From assembly GCA_020441855.1 (NCBI GenBank), contig JAGRLL010000032.1:33464-73077 (forward strand): a stretch of 39,614 nucleotides of DNA, written 5' to 3'. This document shows, piece by piece, positions 34,033-39,614 of this stretch. Position 1 is the first letter of the stretch. The number at the start of each line of letters is the position of its first letter. The notes beneath the pieces are model-generated. The model did not search any database. It had not been told where the DNA came from and saw only the letters and a program-made list of their open reading frames with translations. This DNA is from Nitratireductor sp. GTDB taxonomy: Bacteria > Pseudomonadota > Alphaproteobacteria > Rhizobiales > Rhizobiaceae. A program made the position numbers and the translations under genes.

Positions 34033-34602
34033 ATGTCAAAATCTGACAATACCACGCAGAAGCTGTCCGACACTCAACTCGTTATTTTGTCCTCCGCTGC
34101 TGCACAAGACGAGTTGCGAGTGCTGCCGACACCGGCAAGCCTGAAAACCAAGGGCGCAGCACTTGCCAATGCGCTAAAGACACTGTTGTCGAGGGAATTG
34201 ATCGAGGAAACCCCTGCCGGTGTTGACGATGTTGAGTGGCGGCGAGACGACAACGGGAACAGGCTCACGCTGCGCATGACAGCACTTGGCCAAGCCACCC
34301 TCGGTCTCGGTGCCGAATGCAATGATCACGTCGAGGCTACCAGGCCGAACTCGCGTAAAGCAGCTGGCGGACATTCTGCACCCAAGAAGGTCGACATACG
34401 CCTAGGCACCAAGGCAGCCGATGCCATCCGTCTCCTGAAACGCAAACGTGGTGCCTCGATCAACGAGTTGATTGAAGCGAGCGGCTGGCAGGCCCATTCG
34501 GTTCGCGGGTTTCTATCCGGAACCTGCAAGAAGAAGATGGGACTGATGGTTCTCAGCGAAAAGTCCGAGGCAGGAGAACGACGCTACCGGATCGAAGCCT
34601 GA
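34033..34602 (+). CDS. DUF3489 protein
   Basis: This 189-residue protein ends with the DUF3489 domain: TKAADAIRLLKRKRGASINE, LIEASGWQAHSVRGFLSGTC, KKKMGLMVLSEKSEAGERRY. That region looks like a winged-helix DNA-binding fold. The N-terminal half (LSDTQLVILSSAAAQDE) is also typical. The ATG at 34033 is chosen because AAGGAGA lies 6 bp upstream; an in-frame start at 33922 would run through the two-hairpin leader. Function is unknown. It is commonly seen next to DUF2924 and a serine recombinase in proteobacterial mobile islands, as here. Confidence 0.88.
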   Translation: MSKSDNTTQKLSDTQLVILSSAAAQDELRVLPTPASLKTKGAALANALKTLLSRELIEETPAGVDDVEWRRDDNGNRLTLRMTALGQATLGLGAECNDHVEATRPNSRKAAGGHSAPKKVDIRLGTKAADAIRLLKRKRGASINELIEASGWQAHSVRGFLSGTCKKKMGLMVLSEKSEAGERRYRIEA

Positions 34603-34615
34603 GCGGTGCTTCGAC

Positions 34616-35119
34616 ATGACAAAGGACATCGAAGCCGATGTGGCGATCGAGATTGGCGCGCTTGCCAGTCTCGATCTCAGAGAGCTGCGCGAGCGATGGC
34701 AAGACAGCTGCGGGAACGACGCACCGCGCAAGATGAGCCCTCAGCTGCTCAGGCTCGCCACCGCCTATAGCATTCAGGAAAAGGCGTTTGGAGGGCTTTC
34801 AAAGGCCCTTCGAGCGCAATTGGAGGCCGCCGCGTTTCGGGGAAGCAAAGACGGCGGAACAAGACCATCCAAACCTTCCCCGAGAAACGTCAGGTTCCAC
34901 TACAAGCCCGGTACCCGTCTGTTGCGCGAATGGCAGGGCAGAACCCATGAGGTCATCGTCGTCGAGGATGGCGACTTCCTCTATGCGGGAGCCCGGTACC
35001 GGTCGCTCAGCAAGATTGCCCGGGTGATCACCGGCACCCAATGGTCCGGACCCAGCTTCTTCGGACTGAAGCAGGCGCGTGATATAGCTGCCAAATCCGA
35101 TGGTGACCTCGATGGCTAA
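34616..35119 (+). CDS. DUF2924 protein
   Basis: This 167-residue protein is a DUF2924 member: an N-terminal helical part (LASLDLRELRERWQDSCGN, LRLATAYSIQEKAFGGLSKA) and a C-terminal part rich in beta strands (GTRLLREWQGRTHEVIVVED, FLYAGARYRSLSKIARVITG, TQWSGPSFFGL). Function is unknown; the family is almost always beside site-specific recombinases and may assist DNA binding or control excision. It starts 13 bp after DUF3489 and overlaps the recombinase start by 8 bp (ATGGCTAA), so all three are co-translated. Apparently intact. Confidence 0.9.
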   Translation: MTKDIEADVAIEIGALASLDLRELRERWQDSCGNDAPRKMSPQLLRLATAYSIQEKAFGGLSKALRAQLEAAAFRGSKDGGTRPSKPSPRNVRFHYKPGTRLLREWQGRTHEVIVVEDGDFLYAGARYRSLSKIARVITGTQWSGPSFFGLKQARDIAAKSDGDLDG

Positions 35120-35801
35120 TCTTGCTTCAGCAACGAAGTCCTCCAGGCGGGACACCAACAGAACCAGCGGCAAGCCGTCCAAACCCAAACTCCGCTGCGC
35201 CGTCTACACCCGCAAATCCTCGGATGAGGGACTGGAACAGAGTTTCAACTCGCTGCACGCCCAGCGCGATGCCTGCGAAGCCTATGTCGCCAGCCAGAAA
35301 CATGAAGGCTGGGTACTTCTGTCTGGAGCCTATGATGATGGTGGTCTGTCGGGCGGTTCGATGGAGCGCCCTGCCCTGCTTCGACTGCTCGATGATATCC
35401 GCTCGGGGCTCATTGATATTGTCGTTGTCTACAAGGTCGATCGTCTTACGCGGTCGCTCGCAGATTTCGCCAAGCTCACCGAGCTGTTCGACCAGCACGG
35501 AACGTCCTTTGTTTCGGTAACACAGCACTTCAATACATCGACATCCATGGGGCGATTGACGCTGAACGTGCTGCTGTCCTTCGCCCAGTTCGAGCGCGAG
35601 GTCGCAGGCGAGCGCATCCGGGACAAGATCGCCTTGTCCAAGCGACGCGGCATGTGGATGGGCGGGCTTCCACCACTCGGCTATGACAGCGTCGACAAGA
35701 AACTCATCGTCAATGAACGGGAAGCAGAAACTGTTCGCTACATCTACGAGCAATATCTGAACATTGGATCGATCGCGGAACTGAAACAGACAAGAGCGTG
35801 A
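35112..35801 (+). pseudogene. Serine recombinase, truncated after the catalytic domain
   Basis: This is the N-terminal part (229 residues) of a large serine recombinase. The resolvase domain is complete, with the catalytic serine in AVYTRKSSDEGLEQSFNSL, then DDGGLSGGSMERPALLRLLD, VVYKVDRLTRSLADFAKL and FEREVAGERIRDKIALSKRR. The Recombinase domain begins (GMWMGGLPPLGYDSVDKKL, ETVRYIYEQYLNIGSIAELK) and then stops in QTRA at 35801. Full relatives have some 300 or more further residues, with the zinc ribbon and coiled coil needed for att recognition. The ATG at 35112 overlaps the DUF2924 end. The break at about 35785 coincides with the apparent missing N-terminus of the next gene, so a deletion probably removed both parts. 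It should not be integration-competent. Confidence 0.85.
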
Positions 35802-38800
35802 AAGCCTACAAGCGAAAAGCTGACCGCGATCAGATCACGTTTGTTTTCGTCACGCCCCGCAGGTGGCCGGGCAAAGCGAAATGGATCGCCGACATGAAAG
35901 CCAAAAAGCAGTGGAAGGATGTCCGTGCCTACGACGCAAGCGATCTTGAGCAATGGATGGAGCAGTCGCTAGCTGGTCAGGCATGGTTTGCCAACGAAAC
36001 TGAGCGCCCATCGCAAGGTGTCCGGTCGCTGGACAAATGTTGGAGTGATTGGGCCAATGTCGCGCAACCTGCGCTGGATGGCAGTCTGTTTAAAACTGCG
36101 ATCGATATCGCACGGGATAAATTCAAGGGCTTCCTTGACCGGCCTGCGTCGGAGCCGATGGTTATCGCAGGCGACTCCGTGGAAGAAGCGCTGGCCTTTT
36201 TGAGTCAGTTGTTTTCCGATCCCGAGCTGACCGAGGGTCGAGATCGCGCGCTAGTGTTTGATCAGGTCGGTGTTTTGCCTAGGCTTGCGCAGGGGTCGAA
36301 AGATTTCATCGCGGTCATTTATTCGCGCGACGTAGAGCGCGAGCTGGGACCGTATTCCAATTCACTTCGATCGATCGTCCTTTATCCGCGCAACGCCACG
36401 ATTTCGGAACCGCACATCATCCTTGAGCCGCTTGGCTACGAGGCATTCCGCGTGGGGCTGGAAGCGATGGGGTATCGCCGTGACGACATCACGAAACACG
36501 CAAATGCGTCCGGCCGTTCGCTAACAGTCCTTCGGCGTCAGTTGTCCAATGTCGAAGCCGTCCGAACGCCGGAATGGGCTGCAGACAATAAGATCGCGTC
36601 TTCGTTGGTGCCGCTTATGCTCGTCGGTGCATGGAATGCTGACAACGAGTCAGACCAGATTGCCCTAAGCCTGCTGGCAGGGGACGTACGTTACGAAGAA
36701 CTGGAACAGCGCATTCAGGAACTGCGGGCACTCAATGACGCACCGGTGTGGTCCATCGGGGGCTATCGCGGGGTCATTTCAAAAATCGATGCGCTTTTTG
36801 CGATCGCCAAGGTGATCACCCTCGCCGACCTTGAGCGGTACCTCGACTTGGCCAAGGTGGTATTGGGTGAGGACGATCCGGCGCTCGATCTACCTGAAAA
36901 AGAGCGTTGGGCGGCGGCGTCACATGGAAAGCAGCGGGAGTTTTCGGGGGCACTGCGTGAGGGTATTTCGGAGACGTTGGTATTGCTGGCCGTTCATGGC
37001 AATCAGCTGTTCAAAGCGCGCCTCGGCTTCGACGGCGAAGTTGCTGCATCAAGGCTTGTGACGGAACTGCTGGAGCCGCTTTCGACGCGGAAGATCGAAG
37101 CCAACGAGCGTGACCTTCCCGTATATGCGGAAGCTGCCCCTGACACGTTCCTGAAGATTTTCGAGCGTGACCTGAAGACGGAACAGCCGGCGTCGATATC
37201 GATCCTCAAGCCGATCGAGGCGGGATTGTTCGGATTCCATAGTTCGCGCGTCGGGCTTCTGTGGGCATTGGAAGGGTTAGCTTGGAACCCAGCAACATTG
37301 GCGCGCGCGGTCTTAATCCTTGGCCGACTGGCCTGCGTTGAAATCAACGACAATCATGGGAATAAGCCGATCGCGTCGCTGGAAACAATCTTTCGCGCAT
37401 GGATGCCCCAGACCGCAGCCGACCACGATCAGCGCCTGAAAGCGCTAATGTCACTTTTGGAGAAGTTTCCGTCGGTTGGTTGGAAGGTTTGCGTCGACCA
37501 GTTCGGTCATTACGGCAACAGCGTAGGCGATTACAGCCACAAGCCAAAATGGCGTCCTGACGGCTACGGTTTTGGTGAGCCGTTCAAGTTCATGGGACCC
37601 ATTCACGCGTTCGTTCGCGAGATGGTCGAGGTGTCGCTTACCCGCCCGAGCTATACGGCAGATATGCTGTGCGACCTCGTCGACCGGCTGCATGGCCTTG
37701 CCGACAAGGATCAGGAGCGTGTCTGGAAGCTCATTGAGGCATGGAAGGGGAGTGCGTCCGATCCGGACATTGCGAAAGTGCGCGAAAAAATCCGGGTCAC
37801 CGTCTTGTCCCACCGTGGTCGCAGGAGAGCCAAGGATGAGGATTTCGCGACACTGACCACAACGGCAAAGGCTGTCTATGCAGCAATGGAGCCGACCGAC
37901 CTTGCCAACAAACATGAATGGCTTTTCCGCCAGTCATGGGTCGAGGAATCTGCCGATGAACTGGATGATGATGAGCTGGATTTTCGCAAGCGCGAGGAGC
38001 GTGTCGAACAGTTGCGTGTAGCCGCCTTGAAGGAGGTTTTCACCGAGCAAGGTATGGATGGTATATTCGCGCTTGCGGAACACGGGAAGGCGCAAAATCA
38101 GATCGGGTGGCATCTGATCCGCAGCGTCCTCGGCAGCGACGAGAAGACCAAGCTGATTGTGGAGGCGTTTCAGCCGGGATCAAACGACTTATCGACCGAG
38201 AGGAAGAACCTGATTTTCGGCGCGTTGCGCGCCATGACGGTCGAAGAACGGACTGCCTTTTTCGCGAAGGTCAGGTCATTGCTATCGGAGGGCGACATGC
38301 TCAGGCTCTTGCTGCTGTCACCTTTCAATTCGGGAACGTGGGCAATTGTCGATTCGCTTTCCGAAGTCGGACGCCTGGGCTACTGGCAGGAGGTAAATCC
38401 GGAATGGATCTTCGAGCCAGAGGGGGAGAACAACGAAGCCGTTGAGCGCATGCTGAAGGCAGAAAGGCCACGCGCTGCTTTTGCCGCCGTGCACTTCAAG
38501 CTTGAGGCGATCAGCCCGACTCTCCTGTATCGGATGCTCTCTGGCATAGCCAAGGGCGGCAAGGACAAATCTGGCGAGTATCAGTTGCAGGAATACGACA
38601 TCAAGACCGCGTTCTCACTGCTGGATCGCAATGCCGACGTCACACTCGAGGAAAAGGCAGGGCTGGAGTTCGCGTACATCGAGATCTTGTCACGCGCCTT
38701 TGGCAACGAAACACAGCACATCCCGAATCTTGAACGTTACATTGAAACGCACCCGGAGATGTATGTGCAGGCGCTGGTCTGGGCGTACCGCCGGAACGAC

Positions 38801-39334
38801 GGTCAGGAAGACCCGGAAAAATTCCGCACGCCCGAGGGACGAAAAGACTTGGCGATGCGTGGGTATCGCCTACTTGAAGGCATCGAGCGGATACCGGGAC
38901 ACGACAAAAAGGGAGTGCTTAAAAAGGAGAATCTCGCAAAGTGGGTAAACGAGGTGCGCAAACTCGCGGCTGAACTAGACCGGCTGGCAGTGTGTGACAT
39001 CTGCCTTGGCAAGCTGTTTTCAAGTGCCCCCGTTGACGATGACGGCAACTGGCCGTGCGAGCCTGTTCGCGATGTTATGGAAGAACTGCAGTCCGAGGAA
39101 ATTTCGCGCGGTACGCACACCGGCCTTTACAATGCACGCGGCGTTCACTGGCGCGGTGAAGGCGGCAGTCAGGAACGCGAGCTGGCAGACAAGTACGGCA
39201 AATGGGCCGAGGCAATCCAGTTCAGTCATCCATTCGTATCGTCAACGTTATTGATGGGGATGGTGAACACTTACCAGCACGAAGCCGACCGGGAAGACAA
39301 TGAAGCAGGTATCCGGCGACGCCTCCGTCACTGA
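35798..39334 (+). CDS. Very large uncharacterised protein, probably N-terminally truncated
   Basis: This frame of 1178 residues begins with a GTG (35798) overlapping the recombinase stop. It has no close named family that I can assign. Visible features: FVFVTPRRWPGKAKWI and YDASDLEQWMEQSLAGQAWF near the start; EPMVIAGDSVEEALAFLSQL in a possibly degenerate NTPase-like region; SGRSLTVLRRQLS; a long helical, repeat-like middle; and a C-terminal module with CDICLGKLF, NWPCEPVRDVMEEL and NARGVHWRGEGGSQERELAD. The start lacks a ribosome binding site, and the frame is open upstream as TETDKS, which reads naturally into VKAYKRK. So the original N-terminus, perhaps some 100 residues, seems lost at the junction. 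Size, architecture and island location would suit a defence-type protein, but that is a guess. Confidence 0.75.
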   Translation: MKAYKRKADRDQITFVFVTPRRWPGKAKWIADMKAKKQWKDVRAYDASDLEQWMEQSLAGQAWFANETERPSQGVRSLDKCWSDWANVAQPALDGSLFKTAIDIARDKFKGFLDRPASEPMVIAGDSVEEALAFLSQLFSDPELTEGRDRALVFDQVGVLPRLAQGSKDFIAVIYSRDVERELGPYSNSLRSIVLYPRNATISEPHIILEPLGYEAFRVGLEAMGYRRDDITKHANASGRSLTVLRRQLSNVEAVRTPEWAADNKIASSLVPLMLVGAWNADNESDQIALSLLAGDVRYEELEQRIQELRALNDAPVWSIGGYRGVISKIDALFAIAKVITLADLERYLDLAKVVLGEDDPALDLPEKERWAAASHGKQREFSGALREGISETLVLLAVHGNQLFKARLGFDGEVAASRLVTELLEPLSTRKIEANERDLPVYAEAAPDTFLKIFERDLKTEQPASISILKPIEAGLFGFHSSRVGLLWALEGLAWNPATLARAVLILGRLACVEINDNHGNKPIASLETIFRAWMPQTAADHDQRLKALMSLLEKFPSVGWKVCVDQFGHYGNSVGDYSHKPKWRPDGYGFGEPFKFMGPIHAFVREMVEVSLTRPSYTADMLCDLVDRLHGLADKDQERVWKLIEAWKGSASDPDIAKVREKIRVTVLSHRGRRRAKDEDFATLTTTAKAVYAAMEPTDLANKHEWLFRQSWVEESADELDDDELDFRKREERVEQLRVAALKEVFTEQGMDGIFALAEHGKAQNQIGWHLIRSVLGSDEKTKLIVEAFQPGSNDLSTERKNLIFGALRAMTVEERTAFFAKVRSLLSEGDMLRLLLLSPFNSGTWAIVDSLSEVGRLGYWQEVNPEWIFEPEGENNEAVERMLKAERPRAAFAAVHFKLEAISPTLLYRMLSGIAKGGKDKSGEYQLQEYDIKTAFSLLDRNADVTLEEKAGLEFAYIEILSRAFGNETQHIPNLERYIETHPEMYVQALVWAYRRNDGQEDPEKFRTPEGRKDLAMRGYRLLEGIERIPGHDKKGVLKKENLAKWVNEVRKLAAELDRLAVCDICLGKLFSSAPVDDDGNWPCEPVRDVMEELQSEEISRGTHTGLYNARGVHWRGEGGSQERELADKYGKWAEAIQFSHPFVSSTLLMGMVNTYQHEADREDNEAGIRRRLRH

Positions 39335-39555
39335 CCTAATATGCCAGTTTACGTTACCAGACATCGTCTTCAATTGGGCGGACCTGCAGTTCGTGGCCTG
39401 CCATGTTTGCAATTTATCTAGGTAGAGAAATTGCCGCCGAAATCACCGGAAAAAGTCGGTGACTTTCGCCCGTTCTCCGCATGGCCGCCACAACTTCCTG
39501 AATTATCGCTACAATTTCGAGTATTACAGAGAACATACAACTATTGCGAGAAAAC
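39335..39555. other. AT-richer intergenic region with a stem-loop
   Basis: No gene was found. TCACCG (39443-39448) pairs with CGGTGA (39457-39462), partly extended by AA/TT, around an 8-base loop. It might end transcription of the large gene, or of the opposite-strand tRNA, though the following T run is short. The rest shows no repeat of the tRNA 3' end. Confidence 0.35.
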
Positions 39556-39614
39556 TGGCTGGGGCGGCTGGATTCGAACCAGCGCATGGCGGTACCAAAA
39601 ACCGCTGCCTTACC
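39556..39614 (-). tRNA. tRNA-Gln(UUG), 5' end beyond the window
   Basis: On the minus strand the sequence reads GGTAAGGCAGCGG, then an anticodon loop TTTTGGT (anticodon TTG) closed by GCGGT/ACCGC, a T-arm GCTGGTTCGAATCCAGC, and an acceptor end CGCCCCAG followed by an encoded CCA at 39558-39556. The D-arm start and 5' acceptor strand lie past the right edge. Its 3' end faces the island remnant, the usual side for tRNA-targeting integration. Confidence 0.9.

Noticed and set aside
1..39614. CRISPR array or tandem direct-repeat cluster.
   Set aside because: No regularly spaced repeats were seen on either strand.

Overview
The window looks like the chromosome of a GC-rich alphaproteobacterium, probably Hyphomicrobiales or Sphingomonadales. 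This rests on codon use, gene families and operon style (DUF3489/DUF2924/recombinase trio, DUF35-thiolase operons, FdxA-type ferredoxin); a genus cannot be fixed from sequence alone. Almost all of it is accessory catabolism plus mobile-element debris.

Region A (2-10305, + strand) is a tight cluster: a 6-hydroxynicotinate reductase-like protein (5' end outside the window), a UPF0280 protein, two tandem DUF1185 paralogues, an ABM-fold protein, a 7Fe ferredoxin, a ferredoxin-NADP reductase, an aldehyde dehydrogenase, a butyrate kinase-type acyl kinase, a phosphate acyltransferase with a frameshift, and EtfBA. It reads as a reductive ring-degradation module: NAD(P)H, reductase and ferredoxin supply low-potential electrons, and acyl-phosphate chemistry recovers ATP. 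The substrate is unknown.

Region B (10487-14010) holds an IS3-family element whose orfB carries an amber codon, then a class-V aminotransferase divergent from an Lrp/AsnC regulator.

Region C (14039-33772) looks like one regulon. A minus-strand operon of nine genes runs from a thiolase-like protein and its DUF35 partner through a complete oligopeptide-type ABC importer, a hotdog thioesterase and an acyl-CoA dehydrogenase to a gamma-glutamyltransferase. Next to it are a TetR regulator that seems to carry an N-terminal hotdog domain, an acyl-CoA ligase (-), and a plus-strand run of enoyl-CoA hydratase, glyoxalase-like protein, DUF2817 M14-like hydrolase, MDR oxidoreductase and a second acyl-CoA ligase. 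The two divergent promoter regions share the palindrome ATCGAGTACTCGAT. The thiolase lacks its nucleophilic cysteine and the FadB-like hydratase lacks its dehydrogenase domain. Together these suggest chain shortening by hydration and retro-aldol cleavage (as in Ltp2-DUF35 sterol aldolases) rather than classical beta-oxidation.

Region D (33773-39614) is an island remnant next to the 3' end of a tRNA-Gln gene. It has a structured leader with a tRNA T-arm-like hairpin, DUF3489, DUF2924, a serine recombinase cut off after its catalytic domain, and a very large protein that appears to have lost its N-terminus at the same junction.
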